DNA of 64,000 bases. Source: an uncultured Clostridia bacterium. GTDB taxonomy: Bacteria; Bacillota; Clostridia; TANB77; UBA1234. A model generated the notes under the pieces. It had not been told where the DNA came from and made no database searches. It saw only the letters and a program-made list of their open reading frames with translations. The translations under genes were made by a program, and so were the position numbers. The stretch is taken from contig CAKPEF010000003.1 in NCBI GenBank assembly GCA_934149305.1, forward strand, positions 65,086 to 129,085. The letters are read 5' to 3'. Positions 52,960 to 61,790 of this stretch are shown in pieces. How positions within the stretch are numbered: position 1 is the first letter of the stretch; the number at the start of each line of letters is the position of its first letter.

Positions 52960-55656
52960 ATGGATCAAAAAAACTGGTATTCAATGTCTTTTGAAGAAGT
53001 GGCAAAAGAGCTTGGCACAAATATAGAAAGCGGCTTAGATTCAGTAGCTATTTCTAAGCTTCATGGCTATTATGGAAGTAATGAAATAACATCAAAAAAG
53101 AAAAAAAGTGTTATAAAGATGATAATAGAGCAATTTAAAGATTTTATGATAATTGTTTTACTTCTCGCAGCACTTGTTTCTGGATTAGTTAGTAAAGAAT
53201 TTACCGATTCGGTAATAATCTTAATAATAGTTGTTTTAAATGCTGTAATTGGCGTGATACAAGAGTTAAAGGCACAAAAATCTTTAGACGCATTAAAAAA
53301 TCTTAGTGCTCCAACATGTAAAGTAATAAGAGAAGGAAAAATAGAAACAATCAGTTCAAAAGAACTTGTACCAGGAGATATAGTAATATTAGAGACAGGT
53401 GACTATGTTCCGGCAGATTTAAGACTAATAGAAGCTGTTAATTTAAAAATACAAGAAGCAGCACTTACTGGTGAATCTGTTCCAGTTGAAAAATCTGTGT
53501 ACACAATAGACAAGAAAGATGTAGGGATTGGAGATAGGACAAACCTAGCATTTTCAAGCAGTATGGTGACATACGGAAGAGGAAAGGGAATAGTTACAGC
53601 GATAGGAATGGATACAGAAGTAGGAAAAATAGCAAAGATGTTAGATTCTGTGGATGAAAGCGAAACACCATTAAAGAGAAGACTTGAAGCTTTAGGCAAA
53701 ACATTGGGAATAGCGGCTCTTGTTATTTGTTTAGTAATTTTTGCAGTTGGTTCGCTTGTTCATGGAAAGGACTTGCTATCAATGTTTATGACAGCGGTAA
53801 GCCTTGCGGTTGCAGCAATACCAGAAGGATTGCCTGCAATATCTACAATTGTACTTTCAATAGGCGTTCAAAGAATGGTAAAAAGAAATGCTATTATAAG
53901 AACACTTCCATCAGTTGAAACACTTGGTAGTGCGACGGTTATATGTTCAGATAAAACAGGAACATTAACTCAAAATAGAATGACAGTCGAAAAAATATTT
54001 TATAACAATGAAACATTTGATGCAAAAGAAAAATATAACAATGTAGATGACCATTATGCATTATTATTAAATTCAATGATACTTTGTAACGATTCAAAAA
54101 TAGCACAAAATGGCAATGAATATAAAGTTACCGGAGACCCTACAGAAACAGCACTTGTAGACTTAGGAATAAAAAGTAACTTCATAAAAACAGAAATAGA
54201 AAATTCAAATAAAAGAGTTGAAGAAATTCCATTTGATTCAGAAAGAAAGCTAATGACAACAGTAAACAAAAATGGAAACAGTTTAATGGTTTATACCAAA
54301 GGTGGAGTAGATGAATTGCTTGCACGTTGTTCTAAGATTTTGTTAGATGGAACCCCAGTGGCTATAACAGAAGCACACAAAGACTATATAAGAAGAGTAA
54401 ACGAAGAACTTGCAACAAATGCTCTGAGAGTACTTGCAATGGCATATAAGAAGATAGATAGTGTTCCAAATAAAAATGAAATAGCAACATTAGAAAATGA
54501 CCTAGTATTTATAGGAATGGTTGGAATGATAGACCCAGCAAGACCAGAAGTAAAAGAGGCTGTTCATAAATGTAAGACAGCTGGTATAAGACCTGTAATG
54601 ATAACAGGAGACCACAAAATAACAGCTGTGGCAATTGCAAAACAAATAGGAATATTAAATGATGGAGATAAAGCAGTCACAGGGGCCGAGCTAGAAAAAA
54701 TGTCAGATGAAGAACTTGCAAAGAATGTAAAAGATATATCAGTATATGCGAGAGTATCACCAGAACATAAAGTAAGAATAGTAAAAGCTTGGCAATCACA
54801 TGGCGAAGTTGTAGCAATGACAGGTGATGGCGTAAATGATGCACCAGCATTAAAAACAGCAGATATAGGTGCCGCAATGGGAATTGTCGGAACAGATGTG
54901 GCAAAAGAGGCTGCAGATGTAGTACTAACAGATGATAACTTTGCAACAATAGTATCAGCAGTTGAAGAGGGAAGAAGAATATATGATAACATATTAAAAG
55001 CAGTAGCATATTTGTTATCATCAAACATAGGTGAAATAATAACATTATTTGTAGGAACAATGCTAGGTTGGGCAATCGAGCCACTAATGCCAATACACAT
55101 ATTATGGATAAACTTGGTAACAGATAGCCTTCCAGCACTTGCACTTAGCGTAGATCCAGCAGAAGAAGATATAATGGAGAGAAAAGCTAAGAAAAATAAA
55201 AACATATTCACAAAAGGCATGATATGGAGAATAGTATATCAAGGTATAATGGTTGGAGCAATCACGCTTCTTGCATTTTGCATAGGCTGTGGCTTCAAAT
55301 TTGATGCATTAGTAGATGCAAATGGAGAAATAACAAATGTAGGCAAAACAGCACAAACAATGGCTTTTGCAGTGCTTGCGATGTCACAATTGACTCATGT
55401 GTTCAATTTGCGTTCTAATAAAAAATCGATATTTAAAGTTGGACTATTAACAAATAGAACATTGATAGGTGCAACGCTAATATCAATGCTATTGATGATA
55501 ATCGTTTTAAATGTACCGTTCTTGCAAAATATATTTGAAGTAACACAACTACCACTAAACGACATAGAATTAGTAACACTTTTAATAATATCACCAGTAG
55601 CAATAGTTGAATTATTTAAAGCATTTAAAATAAACACGTTAAAAGACGAAGAATAA
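52960..55656 (+). CDS. P-type cation ATPase, calcium-transporting (type IIA)
   Basis: 898 residues from ATG at 52960 with AAAGGAGGG upstream. Actuator TGES (LTGESVPVEK), phosphorylation site CSDKTGTLTQNRM, hinge MITGDHKITA, and TGDGVNDAPALKTADIG. The M4 motif AIPEGLPA with N and D residues in M6 (NLVTDSLPALALSVDP) fits SERCA/PMR1-like Ca2+ pumps. About ten membrane helices. Exports Ca2+ (or Mn2+). Confidence 0.95.
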   Translation: MDQKNWYSMSFEEVAKELGTNIESGLDSVAISKLHGYYGSNEITSKKKKSVIKMIIEQFKDFMIIVLLLAALVSGLVSKEFTDSVIILIIVVLNAVIGVIQELKAQKSLDALKNLSAPTCKVIREGKIETISSKELVPGDIVILETGDYVPADLRLIEAVNLKIQEAALTGESVPVEKSVYTIDKKDVGIGDRTNLAFSSSMVTYGRGKGIVTAIGMDTEVGKIAKMLDSVDESETPLKRRLEALGKTLGIAALVICLVIFAVGSLVHGKDLLSMFMTAVSLAVAAIPEGLPAISTIVLSIGVQRMVKRNAIIRTLPSVETLGSATVICSDKTGTLTQNRMTVEKIFYNNETFDAKEKYNNVDDHYALLLNSMILCNDSKIAQNGNEYKVTGDPTETALVDLGIKSNFIKTEIENSNKRVEEIPFDSERKLMTTVNKNGNSLMVYTKGGVDELLARCSKILLDGTPVAITEAHKDYIRRVNEELATNALRVLAMAYKKIDSVPNKNEIATLENDLVFIGMVGMIDPARPEVKEAVHKCKTAGIRPVMITGDHKITAVAIAKQIGILNDGDKAVTGAELEKMSDEELAKNVKDISVYARVSPEHKVRIVKAWQSHGEVVAMTGDGVNDAPALKTADIGAAMGIVGTDVAKEAADVVLTDDNFATIVSAVEEGRRIYDNILKAVAYLLSSNIGEIITLFVGTMLGWAIEPLMPIHILWINLVTDSLPALALSVDPAEEDIMERKAKKNKNIFTKGMIWRIVYQGIMVGAITLLAFCIGCGFKFDALVDANGEITNVGKTAQTMAFAVLAMSQLTHVFNLRSNKKSIFKVGLLTNRTLIGATLISMLLMIIVLNVPFLQNIFEVTQLPLNDIELVTLLIISPVAIVELFKAFKINTLKDEE

Positions 55657-55777
55657 GAAAAAGAGTATTTAGAAAACAAGGATTTTTAGTTTGAAAGCTT
55701 TTAAAATGCTAAGCAAATATGTGATGCAATTAGTTATAAATGAAAAAATTTACCAAGTTTTTGTTATATAAAATAAT

Positions 55778-55806
55778 AGGAGGAGAACATAATAAGCTCT
55801 CCTCCT
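55778..55806 (+). repeat. Perfect hairpin AGGAGGAGA / TCTCCTCCT
   Basis: Nine-pair inverted repeat with an 11-base loop followed by AAAAAA. It looks like a sequestered ribosome site or the terminator of a minus-strand unit; no gene follows within 80 bases. The rest of the 228 bases between the ATPase and tRNA-Leu holds only the tRNA promoter. Confidence 0.6.
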
Positions 55807-55834
55807 AAAAAATTCGCAAATTGCAAAATAAATA

Positions 55835-55864
55835 TTGACAGATTAGATAAAAATGTGCTAATAT
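55835..55864 (+). promoter_or_regulatory. Promoter of tRNA-Leu
   Basis: TTGACA at 55835-55840, 18-base spacer, TAATAT at 55859-55864. Confidence 0.7.
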
Positions 55865-55884
55865 TAAAAATGTCGAAACGACAT

Positions 55885-55968
55885 GCGGGTGTGGCGGAAC
55901 TGGCAGACGCGCTAGACTTAGGATCTAGTGTCACAGACGTGGGGGTTCAAGTCCTCTCACCCGCACCA
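55885..55968 (+). tRNA. tRNA-Leu (TAG)
   Basis: 84 nt class II tRNA: acceptor GCGGGTG / CACCCGC, anticodon TAG in ACTTAGGA, T loop GGTTCAAGTCC, encoded CCA. Stands alone. Confidence 0.94.
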
Positions 55969-56011
55969 AAAAGACTGTTTTAGAATGAAAATTCTGAAAC
56001 AGTCTTTTTTA
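55966..56011 (+). terminator. Intrinsic terminator of tRNA-Leu
   Basis: AAAGACTGTTT / AAACAGTCTTT with inner AGAAT/ATTCT pairing and T run. Confidence 0.9.
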
Positions 56012-56259
56012 GCTTTTGTAGATATGGCAATGGTTTGCTTCTAACCTTCCATGTTTTGTGTTTATTTCGTAATTCCCTTATTTATATCGTATTATAAAAA
56101 TTTTGAACTCTTGACAATACTTATGTTGAAAAGTAAAATAAATTTGTTAGTATTAGAAGCTCAGTATTTATAGCAATGTGAATGAGAAAATATAAAAACT
56201 TGAATTATTGTAATAAATTATCCCAAATGCTTCAAAATAAATATAAAAGGAGAGTAAAA

Positions 56260-56502
56260 ATGAAATATACTTATGAAACAAATGGAACATGTTCAAGAAA
56301 AATTGAATTTGAAATAGAAAATGGAATAGTTAAAAATGTAAGATTTACAGGAGGCTGTAATGGAAATTTAAAGGCTGTAGCAGCTCTTGTGGAGGGACAA
56401 CCAAAGGAAAAGGTTATTAAATTATTAAAGGGAATAAATTGTGGTACAAAAGGAACATCTTGTGGAGACCAATTAGCAAGAGCTTTGGAAGAGGTAAAAT
56501 AA
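56260..56502 (+). CDS. TSCPD-domain protein (TIGR03905 type)
   Basis: 80 residues from ATG at 56260 (AAAAGGAGAG upstream). NGTCSRKIEFEIENGIVKNV, FTGGCNGNLKAVAALVEG and a C-terminal GTKGTSCGDQLARAL give the TSCPD name motif in variant form (TSCGDQ). Small Cys-containing proteins of this type are widespread in Clostridia; a link to ribonucleotide reductase C-termini is known for the domain. Exact function unknown. Confidence 0.85.
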   Translation: MKYTYETNGTCSRKIEFEIENGIVKNVRFTGGCNGNLKAVAALVEGQPKEKVIKLLKGINCGTKGTSCGDQLARALEEVK

Positions 56503-56563
56503 GTTTTGAGTATAGCTTTTGTGGAACGGTAGTAGGGTGAATAAAGGGAAAATAAAATACTAG

Positions 56564-56592
56564 TTGACAAATTATGTTAAGCACCGTATAAT
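56564..56592 (+). promoter_or_regulatory. Consensus promoter of the MYG1-family gene
   Basis: TTGACA at 56564-56569, exactly 17 bases, TATAAT at 56587-56592: a full consensus match. The 125-base leader that follows has no clear aptamer. Confidence 0.85.
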
Positions 56593-56717
56593 ATCATTTG
56601 TATGCATATTTTTTTAGTTGTTTCTATTCTTTTATTAACATGGTTGAAATGATATATACCATTAGTTATAAAATATATTAGAAACAACACATAATTTAAT
56701 TCTAGGAGGATAATGTT

Positions 56718-57629
56718 ATGGAAAACATTATTATTACGAAGAACTCCGCAGAAGCTCAGGTTGTAACTCATGGAGGTGTGTTCCATGCAGATGAGGTAAT
56801 GGCAGTTGCCATTCTTTCGGAAATTTTCGGCCGGGAGATGAAGGTCTCAAGGGTCTTTAAGGTTCCAAATGACCTTCCCGATGGCACTATTGTACTCGAC
56901 ATTGGTGGAGGTAAATATGACCATCATCAGCGTGGAGGAAATGGCGCAAGAGAAAACGGCGTACCGTACGCTTCGTGTGGACTTATCTGGAGAGAGTTTG
57001 GTAAAGAACTCTTGAAGGAGGTCGAAGACGTAGAAAACGTATGGCGGCTGATTGATGAGCAGTTGATATCTGGTATCGATGCAATTGATTGCGGTGCAAT
57101 ACCAAGATGTGAAGCTGTGGTCAAGCCTATGACGATTTCTACTATCATTTCAAGTTTCAATCCTGCATGGGACAGCACAGAAACACCGGATGAGGCTTTT
57201 GTAAAGGCCGTTGACGAGGCAAAGAGAATCTTCGATAGGCTTCTGTCGAATACTATTTCAAAGGTTAAAGCCATTGGAATAGTTGAGGCGGCGATCGAAA
57301 ATTCCAAAGACCATATTATGGTTCTAGAGACTTTCGTGCCGTGGCAGGATGCGTTGTTTGCTTCTGTTAATCTCGAGGCAGAAGAAATACTTTTTGTAGT
57401 ATTTCCTTCAATTCGTGGCGGTTACAATTGGCAAGCTGTTCCTGAAAGCGCTGGTAGCTTTTTCACTCGCAAGTCTACACCTAAAGAATGGTGGGGAGCT
57501 TCGGAAAAAGAACTCCAAGAATTGACTGGGGTTGATGACGTTACATTTTGTCATCCTAATGGTTTTCTTGGATCTGCAAAGTCTAAGGATGGAGCAATCC
57601 GACTTGCAAAACTTGCAATCGAAGCCTGA
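56718..57629 (+). CDS. MYG1-family metal-dependent protein
   Basis: 303 residues: THGGVFHADEVMAVAILSEI at the N-terminus, DIGGGKYDHHQRGGNGARENG with the metal-binding DHHQ, and C-terminal PEWWG-like WGASEKELQELTG. The family (UPF0160) has DHH-like ligands; the eukaryotic member is a 3'-5' RNA exonuclease. Codon use is clearly less AT-rich (CTC, TCC, GCG) and two Arg codons are CGG, so the gene is probably transferred. It has its own consensus promoter and two terminators. Confidence 0.85.
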   Translation: MENIIITKNSAEAQVVTHGGVFHADEVMAVAILSEIFGREMKVSRVFKVPNDLPDGTIVLDIGGGKYDHHQRGGNGARENGVPYASCGLIWREFGKELLKEVEDVENVWRLIDEQLISGIDAIDCGAIPRCEAVVKPMTISTIISSFNPAWDSTETPDEAFVKAVDEAKRIFDRLLSNTISKVKAIGIVEAAIENSKDHIMVLETFVPWQDALFASVNLEAEEILFVVFPSIRGGYNWQAVPESAGSFFTRKSTPKEWWGASEKELQELTGVDDVTFCHPNGFLGSAKSKDGAIRLAKLAIEA

Positions 57630-57635
57630 TATTCT

Positions 57636-57672
57636 GCAAAGAGAGCATTCATTATGAATGCTCTCTTTGTTA
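57636..57672 (+). terminator. Intrinsic terminator
   Basis: CAAAGAGAGCATTCA / TGAATGCTCTCTTTG with a three-base loop. Confidence 0.85.
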
Positions 57673-57678
57673 TACATA

Positions 57679-57722
57679 GAATACCTCTCAGCTCATTTGT
57701 TATGCTGAGGGGTATTCTTTTA
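57679..57722 (+). terminator. Second tandem terminator hairpin
   Basis: GAATACCTCTCAGC / GCTGAGGGGTATTC followed by TTTT. Confidence 0.78.
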
Positions 57723-57771
57723 CATTATTTAAAAATAATCAAAAATGAAAATAAAAAACTTTTAATTTTTC

Positions 57772-58867
57772 CTATCTTACCCTTAGTATATATGTTATTT
57801 CGCTTATATTTCTTGTTGCAGAGGTTGTAAGGCCAGCATACTTTATGCTTGAATTAGAACCACAGTTATACACTTTTATACTTACATTATTTCCACTTGT
57901 AGTGTAAGAGCTAAAAATTTCAACATGCCCAGGACTTACTAAAATATCTCCTGCCTTTGCTTTTGATAAATCTACATTTGAAGTTCCTTTTGAAGATACT
58001 ACTGATAAATAGCTATTTCCACCGCTTGCACCTATACTTGCAAAAGTACTACTGTTTCTTTGATAGTTAAAATAATTTTGCATACTTGTTTTGCCGTTTA
58101 TTAAAGCATATTCATAAAGAACCCATGAAACATAAGAACTACAGTCTACGCAGTAGCTACCGTTATATAGCTTGCTTTTATCCATTGGGATAGTTCTAGC
58201 GCCTGTAGCAAGGCTATAAACAAAGTTATTTTGAGAAATGTAAGATTTACAAGCTTTAGCTATTCCAGTAATAGATTTATTTTTCCTAGAAAATGTAGGT
58301 AAAGAATTTGACGGTGTTACAGTATTTGCTTGATTTGTAGACAAATATTTTGAATAAATATATCCATAAGAATTGTTGTGTTTTGCGTATGCCCAACCAT
58401 CCTTTCTGATTTGGTAAACATACACTTTGGTGTTCTTACTTAAAATTCCCTTGCTGTAATAAGATGTGCTAGGACCTTTTCTAAAGTTAACACCGGTTGT
58501 TACATATCTGTATGCATTTATTGTGCTTGAAGAACTAGGAGATGCTGAAGTGTTTTTTAGTGCACTACGAGTTTTTGCTCCAACAATACCATCAGCTACA
58601 AGTCCTTTACTCCTTTGAAAATTAATAACAGCATTGTATGTCTTTGTACCAAATATGCCGTCAACAGATAGGTTATGGCCGAGAATGATTTAGCATATCT
58701 TGAACCCACTTAACAGAGTTGCCACTTGAACCTTTGCGCACTAATACGGTTGGTTCAGCATAACTGCTAGAGTAACTTGCCATAGAGATATTAGTTAAAC
58801 ATGCCAAGAATAAAAAAGAAAATGCAAGTGTCAGACATGTTAATAACTTAAGTTTTGTATTTGACAT
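57772..58867 (-). CDS. Exported peptidoglycan-binding / SH3 / NlpC-P60-like hydrolase, interrupted by +1 frameshift at a CGG codon
   Basis: ATG at 58867 on the minus strand has AAGGGGG upstream. Signal peptide LLTCLTLAFSFLFLACLTNI; then a PG_binding_1 domain starts KGSSGNSVKWVQDMLNHS and meets an in-frame CGG (58681-58679), TAA two codons later. Skipping the C at 58681 gives GHNLSVDGIFGTKTYNAVIN, the expected end of the domain. An SH3 domain (TTGVNFRKGPSTSYYSKGIL) and a C-terminal NlpC/P60-like domain with CVDCSSYVSW and GHVEIF (Cys, His) follow. The joined product is 364 residues. It probably cuts stem peptides. Confidence 0.85.
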
Positions 58868-59054
58868 AATAAAAACCCCCTTCGTTAGTCTTAGTCTCGT
58901 ACAATATAATTGTAACACTATGAATAAGCGGATGTGAACCTGAAATATTTGCCATAAATAGGAATAGAAATCACTTGACATAATGCAAACGAGATAGTAT
59001 AATTTTGTATGTTCGCAAATTAACAATGATATTTTTCAAACAATGGAGGAAATA

Positions 59055-59561
59055 ATGACTGACGCTCTTTATGAAAGTGTTGTAAATGGCGGTGAATATG
59101 ATTTGGAGGCGGCTTTAAAACATAATAGAAGTGTATATTTGGCAAAAACTACAGCAAGGCAAATGCTGGAAATCGAAGAACAATTTGTTGAAAAAGAGAA
59201 AAAAGGTTGTTCTATCAATTATGCTTTGGCACTTCTTTCAAAAATGAGAAAAGCGGGGCATGAAGAATCGTATCTTGCAATTACATTGAAACATAATAAA
59301 GAAAATGGTCTAAAAACGAAATGCTATGCTACGGTGTACTATCGTAAAAATGGCGCTTGGTATATCGCAGATCCTATGGCTGATATTGAGGAGAAAAATC
59401 AGCAATTTAAGTATAAAGCGATACCAATAAGATTGTATAGAAAAATCAATGAGGAGGTAAGGATTTTTGATCCTAATGGAATAAGTGGTGATTATGAATT
59501 CTATGGAGAGTTCATGAATAGACCAGCGCTTATTCTACTGGACCCTCATCATTACCACTGA
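59055..59561 (+). CDS. Uncharacterised protein with transglutaminase-like pattern
   Basis: 168 residues from ATG at 59055 (ATGGAGG upstream). GCSINYALALLSKMRKAG and YATVYYRKNGAWYIADPMAD resemble the Cys helix and the W-x-DP strand of transglutaminase-like folds, but the catalytic His is not seen where HxWV is usual. Function unknown. Confidence 0.5.
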   Translation: MTDALYESVVNGGEYDLEAALKHNRSVYLAKTTARQMLEIEEQFVEKEKKGCSINYALALLSKMRKAGHEESYLAITLKHNKENGLKTKCYATVYYRKNGAWYIADPMADIEEKNQQFKYKAIPIRLYRKINEEVRIFDPNGISGDYEFYGEFMNRPALILLDPHHYH

Positions 59562-59565
59562 AAGA

Positions 59566-59612
59566 AAAAAATAGACTCTAATAGCGTAAAAAACTATTGG
59601 AGTTTATTTTTA
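59566..59612 (+). terminator. Intrinsic terminator
   Basis: ATAGACTCTAATAG / CTATTGGAGTTTAT with T run. Confidence 0.75.
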
Positions 59613-59693
59613 TCTTTTTTAAGAATCGTTGAAAAAATATATTAAATATAATAAAATTAACGATGTAAATAAAAAGAAAAAAGGAGACTGCCT

Positions 59694-59771
59694 ATGAAAA
59701 AAATCATATTTGCCACAGGCAATCCAACTAAAGCCAAAAGATTTTCAAATGGACTTGCAAAGCATACATAG
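59694..59771 (+). pseudogene. Truncated XTP/dITP pyrophosphatase (RdgB/HAM1) N-terminus
   Basis: AAGGAG precedes ATG and the first 25 codons read MKKIIFATGNPTKAKRFSNG, the HAM1 nucleotide-binding start (iaTgNp.K...), then TAG. The remaining ~170 residues of the family are absent. No CGG is involved; a real deletion remnant. Confidence 0.6.
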
Positions 59772-59858
59772 AAGTTTATTAAAACTTGCAAGTAAGATGC
59801 GAAAAAATAGAATAAGCAAGATTGGCAAACACAATTTGATTAAAGAGAGGTAGTAAAA

Positions 59859-60338
59859 ATGTTAAAAGCAATTGTATATGAAAGTAGTACAGGTCATACT
59901 AAGCAATATGCTGAAATGTTAAGCGAAAAAATCAAAGTTCCAGCATTAACCGCTAAAGAAGCGAGAAAACAGCTTAAAAGAAACGATGAAATTATATTTT
60001 TAGGATGGATAGCGGCCACTAAAATAAAAGGTCTGGCTAAAGTAAAAAAATACAATGTGAAATGCGTAGGAGCAGTCGGAATATATCCAAAAGAAGATGC
60101 ATATGTAGCTAGTTTAGTCACAAGAAACAAATTAGATAAGCCATTATTTTATTTAAGAGGTGGATTGAACTATGACAAATTAGGATACTTTACAAAGAAG
60201 CTTTTTATATGGGTTGGAAAAATGATGGAGATAGACAATAAGCCGGAAAATCAAGAAATGATAAAATTATTTAAGTATGGCGAAAATTTTGTTTCTGAGT
60301 CAAACTTACAGCAAATCATTGATTACGTAAGAGCCTAA
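59859..60338 (+). CDS. Flavodoxin-domain protein
   Basis: 159 residues with GAGAGGTAG before ATG. FMN-phosphate loop YESSTGHTKQYAEML at the N-terminus; NDEIIFLGWIAATKIKGL and GAVGIYPKEDAYV complete a flavodoxin-like fold resembling protoporphyrinogen-oxidase-like HemG flavodoxins. Electron carrier or oxidoreductase; partner unknown. Confidence 0.78.
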   Translation: MLKAIVYESSTGHTKQYAEMLSEKIKVPALTAKEARKQLKRNDEIIFLGWIAATKIKGLAKVKKYNVKCVGAVGIYPKEDAYVASLVTRNKLDKPLFYLRGGLNYDKLGYFTKKLFIWVGKMMEIDNKPENQEMIKLFKYGENFVSESNLQQIIDYVRA

Positions 60339-60347
60339 AACGAACAA

Positions 60348-60379
60348 CCATTGGTTGATATCCCCACTCAACCAATGGT
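60348..60379 (+). terminator. Inverted repeat / terminator
   Basis: ACCATTGGTTGA / TCAACCAATGGT, perfect 12 pairs, 8-base loop; T6 follows 9 bases later. Confidence 0.65.
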
Positions 60380-60434
60380 ATGTAGAGTTTTTTATAGCAA
60401 TACTTTACACTTAAGATAGAAGGAGGGAAATTCA

Positions 60435-61043
60435 TTGGATCAAATTAAAATCGGAAAATTTATAGCAGAATGTAGAAAGAAAAACAATTTAACTCAAATG
60501 CAATTGGCAGAAAAATTAAACATTACAGACAGGGCAATATCAAAATGGGAAAACGGAAAATCGTTACCTGATTCATCTATAATGTTGGATTTGTGTAGTG
60601 AACTAAAAATAAGTGTAAATGAATTGTTAAGTGGGGAGATGATTGATATGAAAGAACATGACAAAAAGACAGAAGAATTGTTATTAGAGCTTGCAAGTCA
60701 AGATGAGCTAAAAAACAAAAAATTACTTACAGCAATGTGGATATTGCTAATAGCGAGTACGGTCTTTTACATAGGTCTAGTGCTTCTAGCAGTGCTATTA
60801 CTAAAAGAGGAATTGTTAGGTGGAATAATAATAGCTGCTTCAACGATATTTTTTATAGCAGTGTGCTTTATGATGGTAAAAATCGAAGTAGATGCAGGCT
60901 ATTATGAATGTAAGAAGTGCAAATATAGATTTGTTCCAAAATACAAAGAAGTATTATTTTCGCTTCATATGGGAACAACGAGATATTTAAAATGTCCAAA
61001 ATGTCACGAAAAGACATGGGCAAAAAAGGTTATGACAAAATAA
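60435..61043 (+). CDS. XRE-family HTH regulator with membrane helices and zinc ribbon
   Basis: 202 residues from TTG at 60435 (AAGGAGGGAA upstream). HTH_3 at residues 8-62 (LTQMQLAEKLNITDRAISKW), two membrane helices (~95-140), and a C-terminal zinc ribbon with two CxxC knuckles (CKKCKYRFVP, CPKCHEKTW). A membrane-bound sensor-regulator layout common in Clostridia. Confidence 0.83.
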   Translation: MDQIKIGKFIAECRKKNNLTQMQLAEKLNITDRAISKWENGKSLPDSSIMLDLCSELKISVNELLSGEMIDMKEHDKKTEELLLELASQDELKNKKLLTAMWILLIASTVFYIGLVLLAVLLLKEELLGGIIIAASTIFFIAVCFMMVKIEVDAGYYECKKCKYRFVPKYKEVLFSLHMGTTRYLKCPKCHEKTWAKKVMTK

Positions 61044-61183
61044 ATTTTTATTGCAAATTATAAAGTAGGCTTGAGGCATGAAATCTTTATAGAGATACAT
61101 ATATGTAAATAAAAAATATGGTTATGAAGTGGGCAAAATATCAATGAAAGAAAAGAAGATAATATTTAATAAAGTATAAATGA

Positions 61184-61219
61184 AGAGCAAGCGAATTTAT
61201 TGAAAATCGCTTGCTCTTA
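61184..61219 (+). terminator. Inverted repeat / terminator
   Basis: AGAGCAAGCGA / TCGCTTGCTCT with a 14-base loop and a short AT tail. Confidence 0.6.
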
Positions 61220-61268
61220 TGTTAAAATGTGAATAGTTGAAAGGAGAAAAGAATGAAGAAATTAACAT

Positions 61269-61728
61269 ATGGACAATAAAAACATACAAATAACTAATCA
61301 TGATATATATATAGGGATTCGAACAATGATGTGTAAGCTTAGTGTAATGCTAATAAATAACGATATATGGCTTACTCAAAACCAATTAGCGGAAATATAT
61401 AAAACAATATGTTAGTATGACTAATATTAAAGGTGATTATATTACTATAGATGATGTAAAGATTGCTGAAAATTATCTAACTGAAATAGAGTTGCAAAGA
61501 CTTAATTTATTAGTATCTCATTTCTTGGATTTTGCAGAATTGCAAGCGTTAGAACAAAAAAGTATGAAAATGAATGATTGGGTACAAGAATTGGATAATC
61601 AAATATTATTAAACAGAAGAAAAATATTAGAAGGTAAAGCAAAAATATCACACGAAGAAGCAATAGAAAAGGCGGAAAAAGAATTTAAAATATATCGCGA
61701 AAGAGAAATGAAAGGAATTACAAAGTGA
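61269..61728 (+). pseudogene. RhuM-family pseudogene with internal deletion
   Basis: The first ~45 codons (MDNKNIQITNHDIYIGIRTM onwards) are a damaged copy of the intact RhuM start at 62629, with frame breaks near 61320 and 61410. The part 61417-61728 matches the RhuM C-terminus (VKIAENYLTEIELQRLNLLV; DFAELQALEQKSMKMNDWVQ). About 190 central residues are lost. The frame breaks here are not at CGG, showing that ordinary gene decay in this genome looks different from the seven CGG sites. Confidence 0.72.
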
Positions 61729-61790
61729 TTTTGATTTGTTAATGAAATCGTTGCTTAATAATAAAGAAGAATAGGGGTGTTAATAATAAA

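Noticed and set aside
54564..55220. 218-codon minus-strand frame inside the P-type ATPase gene
   Set aside because: Antisense shadow; the plus strand encodes conserved ATPase motifs across the whole span.
6547..58681. Systematic sequencing error as sole cause of the seven CGG-linked frame breaks
   Set aside because: Many other GGA and GGC codons, also after the same preceding bases, carry no extra C, and the flanking sequence differs at each site. I cannot exclude error without reads, so it is kept as a refuting test, not as the main reading.
6430..58867. Reassignment of CGG to another amino acid (for example Trp or Gln, known in some Firmicutes)
   Set aside because: Reading CGG as any single amino acid leaves stops soon after it in most of the seven genes; only a +1 shift restores them. 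In the sigma factor the CGG position is a conserved Arg.
61269..61420. RhuM pseudogene as a further CGG recoding case
   Set aside because: Its frame breaks do not coincide with CGG and large parts are deleted, so it is ordinary decay.
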